Origin: Nymphaea colorata
Taxonomy: Eukaryota; Streptophyta; Magnoliopsida; Nymphaeales; Nymphaeaceae
Assembly (NCBI RefSeq): GCF_008831285.2
Contig: NC_045139.1
Location: 5,802,704 to 5,866,703 of the forward strand
Direction of reading: 5' to 3'
Length of the DNA stretch: 64,000 bases
Part shown: piece after piece, positions 40,144 through 52,200 of the stretch
Layout of the letters: each line of letters opens with the position of its first letter
Position numbering within the stretch: position 1 is the first letter of the stretch
The notes under the pieces: generated by a model
Seen by the model: the letters and a program-made list of their open reading frames with translations, nothing else
Told to the model about the DNA's origin: nothing
Database searches by the model: none
Made by a program: the position numbers and the translations under genes

Positions 40144-40651
40144 AAGCCTGGGCACTGGGCCGAGCCACTGCCGGGTACCCGGTACCCGGCCCGATACTTA
40201 ATGGGTCGGGCCCGGACTTGATCCAACATTCGATGACGGCATGACAAGTCAGTAATTTAAAAAAAAAAACTTCTTTTTTGACCCCTTTACTTATGTTAGG
40301 ATTTTCGATTTCCACTTCTTTTGAATGTGTTTTTCATACTTTCCTTTCATTCTTCTACCCCGTAGCCGACGCCATGACCTTGCTCACTGCCGTTGAACAC
40401 TTCCTCCAGTCCTGCCCGTTGCCCATCACCCACGGCTCCACGACAACTGAAAAAAAGGAAAAAACTTGAAAAGTGGAGACCCTACAGCCTACAGGAGGCC
40501 AAACCCGAGCGGATAATTGGGCTTGGTCGCGCTGGGCCTCTGGCACAATCTCAAGCCCGAGGCCCGATACTTCATCTGCCCGGCCCGATAACGTTAATGG
40601 GCTTAACTTTTGTCAATTTTTACGGGCCGGCCCGGTCCGATGCCCAGCCTT
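40144..40651. mobile_element. Miniature inverted-repeat element with target duplication, 'aagcctgggca' family
   Basis: A 508-bp element with ends AAGCCTGGGCA and TGCCCAGCCTT, flanked on both sides by ATTGTGTAAT (40134-40143 and 40652-40661). The interior has GC-rich ggcccgata / gggcccgg blocks and no convincing transposase. It is the same family as 5626-5875. The 9-10 bp duplication suggests a Mutator-like origin (inference). Confidence 0.82.
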
Positions 40652-42291
40652 ATTGTGTAATGTCTCCAACGACTCCAAGGCATACATGTTGTTGTTGTTA
40701 GGGAGAGTCTTCAAGCATGAGCATGGGATTGGACTGGCCCAATAAGGAGTTGGATTTAGGGTCAGGCCGGCACGACACCTAAAACATGAACCCGAGCCCG
40801 GCCCGACACTTAAAACTCAAGTCTGGACGCGGCCTAATTAAAATTTTTAAATATATATTTTAATATAAAATAATATATAAAGATAACTAATTGTAATGAC
40901 ATATTATATTTTATATATAAAAACCAATAAAATTAAGAATTAAAAAAAACTTATCGAACCCTACCGGGCTGGCCCGTTTCCTTTCCAGTTTCTACGCCAT
41001 TCACTAATGTCCTTCACTTTAAATTTTGAAGGTGCTAAAAGATCAAGAGAAGTCCCAAGAGTGTCTTCCCGAGGTTTGCAAGATTTTATGCAATGACCAT
41101 TTAAAACAATTCATAATGTTCAAGTTGCAGAATAAAGTTAGGCCGAGTAGTCTGCAGATTGATGACCTGAACCACAAGATTCCAAATTTGCCGGTGCTTA
41201 CATCTAGAAAGAGAGACTGTAAATTTCTGAAAGCACACACCATCCCACATCTGACTAACAGCTTTTTAGTAGTGCAAACATTTCTGAGAGCCATGTACAG
41301 GATGTGTTATTCTGATTGCTGCAATTCTTTGAACATGAACAGAGTGGATCTCAGAAGCAGAAATTAAGAAGCACCACGACCCTCTCTATAAAAGATGTGG
41401 TAGAATTTCATTCTGAACTTCAGACACATCAGAGAATCCCATACTAGTAACATATACTTGTTGAGGTCCATCAGATTTAACAGAAATAACATAAAATTTT
41501 GACATGCATGAATGAGAATGCATCATCAACGATTGGATGCAAAGAACGGAGGTGGAAGTAGTAGCCACCCATCAATTTGCAATGTAGATGGGATTTTGCA
41601 ATCATCTGCAAAATACAAGGGTAATGTAGATGAGATTTCCAAGACAAGTGCCTTCAAATATGCGAGAGAGATCCTCCCTCATGGCACTTTCGTACCTAAA
41701 ACATGGAAAAGTTCCACAACAGGGAGATGATGATCGATCAAAATAAATGCCTGCAAATAGATGGGACAAATAAAAGTACCATTGAAGTAAGCAGAGTGTA
41801 ATCAGAGTAATCCACTGTATCCATACTGATTCTTGTTAAAGTTCACGAGGTCCATGATCACAAATGGAGTAGTTGAGGCATAGGAGAGGCCCTCATAGTC
41901 ATGAGCCATGTCCACCACTCCTGACTTGGCTTATTGTGCTGCTTACAGCAGAAGACATAGGCTTGAACTTCAGACTCTGTGTGGGGTGTTACAATGAGTT
42001 GCAGCTCGAGGTTGACAGAGGAAAAAACGAAGGATTTGCATCGAGAAATGCAGGAGGGAAGAGTATGAAGAGGTTTTGGAGATATGGAAGACGCCATCGA
42101 GGGAAGTGAGCGGGAAGAGGGGATTGTGAATGACACAAGAGAAGAAAGAATCTGTATCTACAGTTGCAGAGGGAGATGAGAAGAGAAGAAGGGCAAAGAG
42201 GTTGGCCACTGCTAAGGATGTCATCTTTAACACCCTGGATGTATGGTGTGGAAGAAAGAAAAGGAAGGATACCTCCATGCTTCACATGAGA

Positions 42292-42592
42292 TGCAAAAAT
42301 ACAAAAGAACCAAGTAGAAAATCCTTTTAAAAGAAACAAACATAAACAATTGCAAGCTTAAAAATATGAAGAAGATGTTAAAAATCTCGAGACCATAAAT
42401 ATCTGAGGGTAACGTTATGGTTTTTTTTATTCTTTTTTCTTGGGTAAGACTTTGCAAATATCTTCTTTTCTTGCAGATTGGAATATTTTCACAATACTGG
42501 TGATATTTATAACCATGGTCAGATGCAAGGAATGGACCTCTTAGCTCCACCGTATGTTTGTAATTTGACTGTCTATATTCAGGCACCACCAA
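42292..42592 (-). repeat. Dispersed repeat, copy B (inverted partner of 20538-20839)
   Basis: The reverse complement matches copy A over about 300 bp, including the block 'atggtctcgagatttttaac'. Both copies keep an open frame reading YKYHQYCENIPICKKRRYLQ. Copy B sits just left of a tRNA-iMet-like primer-binding site, so the family could belong to a retroelement. Confidence 0.8.
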
Positions 42593-42693
42593 ATAACATA
42601 ATAAACTGACGACATACATGCGTGCACAGGTAGTGTTTGATCACAGGCACCACCAAAGACTGAACGGACTTACTTGGATTCGAAGAACTTGGT

Positions 42694-42705
42694 GCTCTGA
42701 TACCA
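42694..42705 (-). other. tRNA-iMet-type primer-binding site
   Basis: The plus strand reads GCTCTGATACCA, which is the 3' end of plant initiator tRNA-Met. On the minus strand this gives TGGTATCAGAGC, the classic primer-binding site of copia-type and TRIM retroelements. The bases just before it on the minus strand end in TCA, which would fit an LTR end one base away. The matching second LTR was not found. Confidence 0.55.
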
Positions 42706-43065
42706 ATGATGGATTCCTAGCAGGGGACAACACCTTTGATTAGCTCCTTTTCTGCTCACCACGATCACCGACAGCGTCTAACAAGCGGCAGATGCAACAA
42801 CAACAGGAAAAAAGGGAAGGATGAGAAAAGACAGAGATGGTTAATTCCCGGGTTTGCTTTTGGAAGGCACCGATCAACCTTGTCCGTCTCTCAGGATTTC
42901 CCGATTATGGCCAGAGAGAATTTTTGGCAAGTTCGTGGGTGGTAACAAATCAAACAACTTTGATTTTGTTAATGAAAACTTTATTTGGAAATCAGTTTTC
43001 GTAACTGCAAGACTGCAAAAGGCCCTCTTGCAGTTACGAGATGAAGGCCTTATGCAACACACAGT

Positions 43066-43257
43066 CAAAGATTGGAGGAAAAAAAAAACAAGAAGATCAA
43101 GCAGAGATCGACTTCATATATGCCTTTTCAACTTTCAAAAAGAAAATCTTCCAATGGAGCCGGTGCCAAAGCAATGAGAAAACTTGAACTAGAAAAAGAC
43201 CCAAGAACCAGTAAAATGATGATGTTCATCAAAACTTAGAAGCTGATCAGCTGCGAA
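43066..43257 (+). repeat. Dispersed repeat, copy A (direct partner at 54681-54910)
   Basis: Shares long blocks with 54681-54910, for example 'gcagagatcgacttcat', 'gccttttcaactttcaaaaa' and 'ccagtaaaatgatgatgtt'. The two copies have the same orientation and bracket the ABCB gene. Divergence is moderate, with several indels. Confidence 0.78.
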
Positions 43258-45852
43258 GACAGAAATCCCGACGAACTATATATGGAACTTGATCAATGTC
43301 ACCCTTAACGTTGGAATAAGATTTCTGTAGGAGATTGAATCTTCCCCATCCCACTTGGAAGCACTTTATTTGATAGGAACAGATTTGATAACTTGCTGAC
43401 AAAAGTATTAGAACTAGAGATCTATTAAATAATGAACTATTAGCATTAGTTCTAAGCCATCCCTGGCACATTCGGTATAGTTGGCAGTTTTGTATCAAGG
43501 TCATCATCGTTCAATATCGATATTGTCACGATCATCAATATCCCGTAAATCAAAAATAAAGAAAAATAAAGTGTCGATAGACTATTTTGACGTAGAGTGG
43601 AAACATCCCGGTTATATGTTATGAGCACATTATTCTTCATCTTTATTTTCAAATTTACTTTCAAAACCCTATTTCGAAAATTTTAGAAAGTCTGCAGGTA
43701 CTATACGTAATTATAAGGCACACTTCTATTTATAAGGCACACAACCTTGTTAAGTGCTTTGTTCATTTATAATGTTTTTTGTTTGTCATCTTCCTTTTTT
43801 TTAAAAAAAAAAAAGAGTAAAAGAGTCACTGTCCTCCCCTAAACCCTGATGATTTTGAGAAAAGAAATTTTGAATGTGAAATATTGGTGAATCTAATTAA
43901 GCACACGTTTGTTAATAGCGACATTAACACGATGTTCCATAATTCAACTTATTCCCAAGATTGGCCGGATAGTTTTATGAAACACTAAAATGCAATATTC
44001 TAGGGACACGTTCCTTTCCAGAGATTCATGGAACTATGCATGCATTCGTATGAAAAAAGTCTGCGTATTAGAGATTAAAATGACCGTCCTTAAACGAAAA
44101 TTTTTGGATCGGATTTAAATCAGATATATCATTAACTGTATCTACTTTTGCAGATATTTTCATGTTTTGATTCAAGTAAGAATAAAGAATTAAAAGTCAT
44201 ATATAAATCCGAAATCAAATTTTACAATCAAAATCCAATCTTAATTTGGTGGAGTTCAGATTTTGCAGCATCCCTTCTGCTTGGTGATGTTTGGACATTT
44301 TCCCTACCAAATGACCATAGCCCTCGCCAGCTTTGGTCGGACAAACAATCATGAATGCCAAACTTCTTCTTTTTGATATTATACATAAAAGAGATTGAAA
44401 GAAGATTACTTTTCAAATTTCTCTAATCTATTCAAGTTTTAAACATTTCTTGTTGGTAGTTTCCCTCTAAACCTATGTCCTTTGTGAAATATCCCCACAA
44501 ATAAAATTATGAAATATCCCCACAAATAAAATTATCTGCTGGCAACGTATTCACATAGTTAAGAGAATTGAGTAGGTGCCAGATTCATTAGTAATATACA
44601 CATACGACTGCTTTATCTCAACTACTATATCAATTTCCACTAGAAGGACTACACTCATCTCCCCAATAAGTTAAAATGTCTAGAATGGCATTGGTGCCCG
44701 TTGAAGTATCTATCATTTAATGAGTTTATTCCAATGGAGCATGTTATGCAGAAGCTATGCCACATAAAATTCGGCCAGCTCTTGACCAATCATATATAAT
44801 TTGCAAATCGTAAACAAGGTAGGAGATGATAGTCGTAAGTGGCTGCAACTTCTTCTTTTGATGCCATGCAACCTTGTTAGCAATGGACTCCAACCATGGA
44901 TGTAATACAATTCATGGTTACAACTGTTTGACATGGAAATATTACATGGACCTCAAAACACCGGTACACAGGTGCTGATCAAACCAGTGCCATGGGAGCT
45001 AGCGTTATGAAATTGCTTATGATATTTCAGATGCAACTCTGTGTATTTCTTTCTAACAAATGAAAATGGTTGCAAAAATTTTGGGCAGGTTGAAGGTTCT
45101 TGATCTCCCTCTCATCGTCTGTATATTATCACAACACCAGATTTTGCTAGTCTTCCCAACCTAGTGACGTTGGTGCTGGATGGATGTGATCGCTTATCTG
45201 CAAGTTGACAGATCTATCATTCTATGGGAGATCTCAAATCAAAACCATTCATTTTTTGATCGGACAGTCCCGTAAACATTATTCTTATTTTTTAATGTGC
45301 ACACACTGAGCACAATGGTGGCGGAAGTTGGAGGGGTATCAGCAACCGTCCCCCCTCCACCGCCACTGTCGGATCGCTGGCAGGGGAGGGGGAACAGTTG
45401 CTCTTCCCCCTTCTGGACGGTGGAAAGAAGGTGGGGGAATTCGTTCCCCCTGTCGGCCGACGTCGGTGCCCAGGTGCCGGCCGGTGCTGCCCATTGCCTC
45501 TGCCTGTGTTAGAGGCAAAGAGAGGTGGGGGATTCGTCCCTCTCTGCCGCCAGATGGCAGTGCCGATGCAGTGGTGGAAGGAGTATTTGCCTCTCATTTC
45601 CTTTCCGTTCTTGACACGCTGGTGAAAGGAGGAGGAAGGTTCTTTCCCAGCCATTGAAAGGTAGGGCGTCCGCCGTCCGGCAAAGGCACCCTGTCTTTAG
45701 CTGACAACTATTCGGTGGCACAGTCGACCGGGCGGCGTAGAGAGAAGATACAATGAAAGAGTGGTGATTGAGAGTAGAGGGATCGGGGAGAAAGAGTGAC
45801 GGTGGAGGAAGGAAAAAGGTGTGTTAAATCAGGAACTGCGGATAGACGGTTT

Positions 45853-45897
<45 letters not shown>

Positions 45898-46250
45898 AAT
45901 GACTACCTTGCTTCATGATAAACGGCTAAAGAATACAGAAAAAAAGTGATAAGACATTTTTATTATTTAGTATTTATCCACACCCTACCCTATCAAATAT
46001 GAAGCTTTAATTAGATGGTTGGTTAACTTTGGAAAGTCAAAGTTATCATTCATTCACCTTTTATATTTATTGCAATTCTTTGCATGGATATATATATCAT
46101 GCAAAGAAGGGTAGTATTTGCAATAAATACCACAGTGAAAAGCCAAGGAAAGTGATTGTCAAGCATGTTGGGCAGCTCATTTTTTTAAGAAATTAAAGCA
46201 AAAGAAGACTTAGAAGACAATGAAGGATCTCTGGCTCTTGCATCACTAAT

Positions 46251-49200
46251 TCAACACGAACCATTATGCAGTGTCACAAGTGATGCATACAACCCGTCCT
46301 TCCTACTCATGAGCTCGTCATGCTTCCCCTTCTCCGCAATCACACCATTTTTTATCACCGCAATCAAATCTGCACCTTGAATCGTTGGGAGACGATGCGC
46401 AACGACGATGGAAGATCTGTTCACCATTACTTTGTCTAGTGCATCTTGAACCACCCGTTCTGACTCTGCATCTAGAGCAGAGGTGGCCTCGTCAAGCAGA
46501 AGGATCTTTGGTTCCTTGATGATGGCCCTTGCAATGGCTATCCTCTGCTTCTGTCCTCCAGATAACTGAACTCCTCGCTCGCCAACGATGGTGTCGTAGC
46601 CCTCTGGCAGCGCCAATATGAACTGAAGTGCATTAGCTGCTTGTGCTGCTGCAGTGATCTCCATTTCTGTGACTGCTCCTATCTTCCCATATGCAATGTT
46701 AGCACGGATGGTGCCATTGAACAGCACTGGCTCCTGACTGACCAACCCAATTTGCTGCCTCAGCCATGTCAACTGAAGCTTTTGAATTTCTATACCATCA
46801 AGCAATATGTTTCCTCAGTCTGCATCGTAAAACCGCTCCAACAAAGAAAGAACTGTTGATTTCCCACTGCCGCTCTCTCCTACCAATGCAACAGTCTTCA
46901 AAAACAACTTCAGGTTAGGATAGACTAAGTTTGCAAGTAGAAGCATCATCTATCGAGTGACTAACAACAAAAAGGGTGGTTCGTAACATTGTTACAAGTA
47001 TAGTTTTCGGGTTTTTAGAGGAAAAGTTTTTCTTGGCTTTTTAACGGTAATTTTTTAGAAAATCTCCAAAAAACATGGAAAATTTTATTAAATAATAAAA
47101 TTAGGTATAGATGAAATAAATCAAAAAATAATTGGAAACATAAATAAAACTATATAAAAGTGACAAAAGGAATGCTTTAGTGATCATAAAATTGATGAAA
47201 ATAATTTAGTTAAGTTTATGTTTCAATCCATGATAATATCAATGCTAAAAAATAGAAAAATAAAAAATTAAGAAAAACCCATCAAAAGAAATGCGGAAAA
47301 TATTTTTCCTGTTTTTTCAAAATAGTGATTTTTTTTTTCGTTTTTCTTATTTTTCACGTGAATATCATGATATTTTTGAAAATATCACGATATCTGTGAC
47401 AAGGGACTTCTAGTTGAGTATATTATCACAACCAGAACATTTATCTTCTCACAATTAAATTGCGAGAAGATAAATGTTCTGGTTGTGATAATATACTCAA
47501 CTAGAACATAGCTACAATGCTGTTTATATACCTTTCCTGAAGCAATAATGAGAGAGAGGTCTGTGAAAATCTGCATGTTTGGCCTCGTTGGATATTTAAA
47601 ACTGACATGCTGAAATTCTATATCACCCTTCACATAAGGAAGCCTAATGCGTCCTTCATCGCTCGGATCAATTTGTGATCTACGGTCAAGGATTGAAAAG
47701 ATTGAGGCTGCAGAAACCTTTGCTTTGCTAAAGTCTGGTGCTAAACCACTTGTTTGTGAAACTCCAGTTGCCGTCAATGTTAAAGCAAAGAAAACCTGGA
47801 AAAGAGTCCAATGTCAATGTCTCAAAGAAAAAATATATAGAAATTATAATGAAAATAGAAATTATTGTGATGATGGCATGATATTTCACATACTCTAAGT
47901 ACTTTGCCAAATGTTGCGTTTCCACTCTCTACAAGACGAGCACCAACATAAAAACTTAGAGCATAGACAGATGAGAGAACAAACAATGAAAAAGCACATC
48001 CAAGACCACTAATGAGAGCTTGCCGAACTCCATTTTTCCTCGATGCCCCACATTTCTCTTCGTAAAGATCCATCACCTGTTGTTCAGCACAAAAGGAAGC
48101 AACTGTTCGAATGCTACTGATGACATCATTTGCTACTTGACTTGCTTCCTCATACATTGCCTATACGTAACACATTCCATTATCAACAAATAAATTCTCA
48201 GATACAGAATAATTACATATCCTGAGTACTATACTACTGAAATATACTTGTAAACAAAGAGACAAGTACTTGACAATGTTAAGACCAAGGAGAACCAACC
48301 TTGGCATCAGCATTAAACCTTTCCAGAAATTTTATCTGTGCAAAGCCTTCCAGACCAATCAAGGGAACATATACTAAAATTATGAGTGAGAGCTGCCAAT
48401 TGGCTACAAAAGCAATCGTGATACCTGCAATAAGGGTTATAATATTTTGCACTACCAAAGAGAGTGCATCACCAACAAGACCTCTCATAGTTGCAGCATC
48501 TGCTGACAACCTTGCACAAATGGCTCCACTGACAAAACAAAAAAGAAGAAGATTACTAATTTGAAGTTTAACTTTTTTGAATTTTATGGAGGATAGGTTG
48601 TTGGTCATCCACATATACCTTGAGTTTTTAGCTTCATCGAACCAGCCGATTTCCTGGTGAAGAACCCTCTCAAATGTCATTGCCCGGATTCTTTTGATAA
48701 GTTGGGCTCCAGCGACTCCAAAAAGATATGCTTGTATAGGTGCAACCAGAAAAGAAGTGGCTCCTAGAACCAAATACATTAGAGACCAGAAATTTGCATC
48801 CTTCTGAAGCTGGTGTGGTGGTTTAAAAAATGTCTTTGTGATGCTTGAGAACAAGAAGCCGAAAACTGGAAATATGACACCATTTATTGCTGCAGCGATG
48901 CATCCTAACAACAAAACAGGAAGCTCTGGCTTGTTCAGGTATGCCAGACGCCAGACTGAAACATTCTTGTCAACCTTCCTAGGTGTATGACCACCACGAT
49001 CGACATCACTAAGACTGAGGCCGCCATCATGAATGTGAACTGTGTCTGGCAAACCTGAGGATATTGACAAAGAATGCCTATTGCTTTGATCAAGTGAGGA
49101 AGACTGCCCACTAATGGATCGGTTGAATGAATATTGTTGGCTATCAGATGCTCTAGAAACCTTGTTAGATTCCAAACTCAATTCATTATGAACAACGATA

Positions 49201-52200
49201 ATTCCCCCTTGTTCACCCTGATTTGTTTGTTGCGAACAAATAAGTTGAGAGTATGAGCCTTTTGGATTTCTAATCAGCTCCATGTGGGAACCTGTTTAGA
49301 AGGAAGCAATTAAAAAGTCAGTAAACTTGAAGCATGAGTAACTCATTTTCCAAGTTCAATATCTAGTGTACTAAATGGTTCATTCTTGCCTTGCTCAACA
49401 ATTTTGCCACCATGCATTACAGATATGGAATCAGCATTTCTTATGGTGCTCAAGCGATGGGCAATGACAATTGTGGTCCTTCCAACCATGATTCTGGTCA
49501 GAGCATCTTGAACTATGTGTTCAGACTCCACATCTAGTGCACTTGTTGCTTCATCAAGTAAAAGAATCCGTGGGTTCCTTAAGATTGCTCTAGCAATAGC
49601 TATTCTTTGCTTTTGTCCACCAGATAGTTGTGTACCATGTGCACCAACCATCGTCTCAAGGCCCTGCAAAATTGATAAGTTAGTAGTCAAGCACAAAAAT
49701 GCATGTCATAGTATTTAGTCCAAAAGAAAGGGTATTAGGTTAACAAAATGCATCACCTGAGGCATGTTGTCTATGAATTTTGCAGCATTTGAAAGCTCAA
49801 TAGCAGTCTTGATTTCCTCTAGTGTTGCACCAGTTTTTCCATATGCAATATTTTCCTTTATGGATGTTGTGAATAAAACAGGCTCCTGATTGACAAGCCC
49901 AATTTTTTCTCTAATCCAGCCAAGTTGAAGTTTCTTCAAGTTAACTCCATCAATGAGCACCTCACCAGCTTGAGGATCATAGAATCTCTCAACTAGACTA
50001 ACAACTGTTGATTTTCCACTACCACTTTCTCCAACTATAGCTACAGTAGTCCCACATGGTACATGCAGTGAAAAGCCAGAAAAGATTGCCACTTCAGGCC
50101 TTGCTGGGTAACAGAAATGTATATTTTTCAGTTTGATATCTCCTTTTATATCTCCTAGGACAATCCCACTCTTGTCATATGCATCTATCTCAGGTTTTCT
50201 GACAATCGTCTTAAACATCTTATAAGCTGCTGCTTTACCAGCTGCAATTGCACTTAGACAGGGTGAAGCCTGTCCAAGGGACCTGTTTCAGATGCCAAAT
50301 ACACATACTATTAATAAAGGAAAGCATGTTTTGTGTGCCTGTGAATACAATGTAGTATGCAAAAATTACTTACATTCCTCCATTCATAATGGCCAACATT
50401 ACATTGATCACCTGTCCACCCGTATATCCTTTGTTAATTATCAGCTTTGAACCACACCAAAGAGACAATGCATAACTGCAAAAAAGGAATAGCAACATAG
50501 CTCCAACTCCTGCACCTCTTGTTACTCCTTGTTTCACAGTGGCTAGATATGCAGTTCGTAGTGCCTTGTTATATTCTGCTATAGCTTGTTTTTCTCCTGT
50601 AAATGATACAACCTGTTGATATTGAATAGCTAATTTAGCCACTTCTGGTTACTAAAAGGTTTCTTTAGAGGAGAAGATAAATCCAAATTAATAGTAGGCC
50701 ACAAGATAGATGTAAAAGTTTAACTCACCAACCTTCTAAATGCAAGTCAAGGATAATCAGAACCCAAAATCTTTCAGATATGGAGGGACTGATTTTGACC
50801 TGCTGATAACAAGTTTCAAACTAAAGAAAACAAAATGCATGCAACTTCATAATGTCTACAGATAAAGTTCAAACTGCATACCATTCTTATTGATCCAATT
50901 GCTTGTTCAACTACAATTCCAGCACCAGCATAAGCAGCTCCCTCACGGATTGAGAGTCTGGATATAATTAAAGAGATGACGCCCCCAGCAGTGACTACTA
51001 AAGGAATTGATGCTAATGTAACAAGAGCGAGGAGCCATCCCTTGATAAGTGCTATAACAAAGCCACCAAGAAATGTCGACATGATCTCTATGAACTTTCC
51101 AACCTAATCAAAAGCAAATTATAGGTTTAGTCAAATGTGAGGGACCAATTACAAAATCTCCTGTTAAAATTTGGCAACTTGTAAAACTTCATAATTCCAA
51201 AAATAAAAGATAAATGTTTTGATCATGAGTTTATCAACTTGAATCAGCTGGTTATCGTTATTACTGAAAATTACAGAAGATTTCAATTTTAAAAGATATC
51301 AGAAGTAACAAATAATGACAAATACCATCATAAAATCCAGACCAAAAGTCAACCACATTTAACAATTTGAAGGAAACTTGAAGTATTTCTATGCAGCAAT
51401 TCTTTTACAGCATCGAGTAGAAAGAAAGAGAAAACAGAAACTGTGATCACAAAACAGTCAGAGATCAAATACAAATAAGTAAAAGTCTGAAGACGTCAAC
51501 TTAACCCACATCAAACTTAAAGAAAGTCATTAGTATATGCTTCAACATCGAATCTTGGTACATGTACAAAACAATTTCTTTCAGGATTGCAAGTCAGCAA
51601 GACTGTCCTTAAGGGGAAAAAGACTGCTCCTTCACTTTCTCATTCAAATTCAGAACGCTAATTAAGCACCACATAATTAAAATTACAAACATTATAATCC
51701 TAGAGGAAAAAGGAAACACAAATAGGGTTGACAATGATTCTGAGAGAAAGAGCAAGAACAGATAAACTAACTTTTCCTTTCCTTTTCTTGTTGGCACGCT
51801 GGGTAAGGCAGACGCCTACCAGATTTATGCAGACATATTTGCCTCCTATGTATTGTAATTTTGTTCTCCTTCAAGAAGGCCTCAGCCAATCTTCCTTGCC
51901 TCGTGAATGGAATCCTTTAGATTGGAAAATATTTCCACAATCTTAGAACTGATGAATACAGCACAAAGGAATATTAATGATGAAAAATGTTGAGCAAAAA
52001 TTGTTACAAAATCATGTACATACGTGTGTACATATACACGGATATACATATAATCGTTTATATATATATGATTTCATACATGTTTGTGCATTTTACACTT
52101 ATTGAATTAATGCATGTATATGTACAATAATTTATATAAGCATATAGGACTTCTTATGTATCATTCCAAATTTTTGTATTCAATTTTTCTGTATTTCTAT

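Larger units (their letters stand above)
39321..46250. other. Intergenic region between the CDCA7-type and ABCB genes
   Basis: The left edge is the leader of the CDCA7-type gene. The rest holds miniature elements (40144-40651 and the degraded relative 40730-40990), copy B of a dispersed repeat, a tRNA-iMet-like primer-binding site and a 25-bp tandem duplication (about 44483-44533, 'gaaatatccccacaaataaa'). It also has a GC-rich stretch (about 45300-45790) with overlapping ORFs on both strands, and a (TA)n run at 45860-45894. I could not support any complete gene; ORFs at 41026-41367 and 41512-41730 have no recognised domain. Confidence 0.65.

Noticed and set aside
45297-45657. GC-rich ORFs on both strands, possibly a gene
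   Set aside because: Long frames on both strands are explained by base composition; no domain, no splice partner and no conserved start found. Kept only as a GC-rich stretch.
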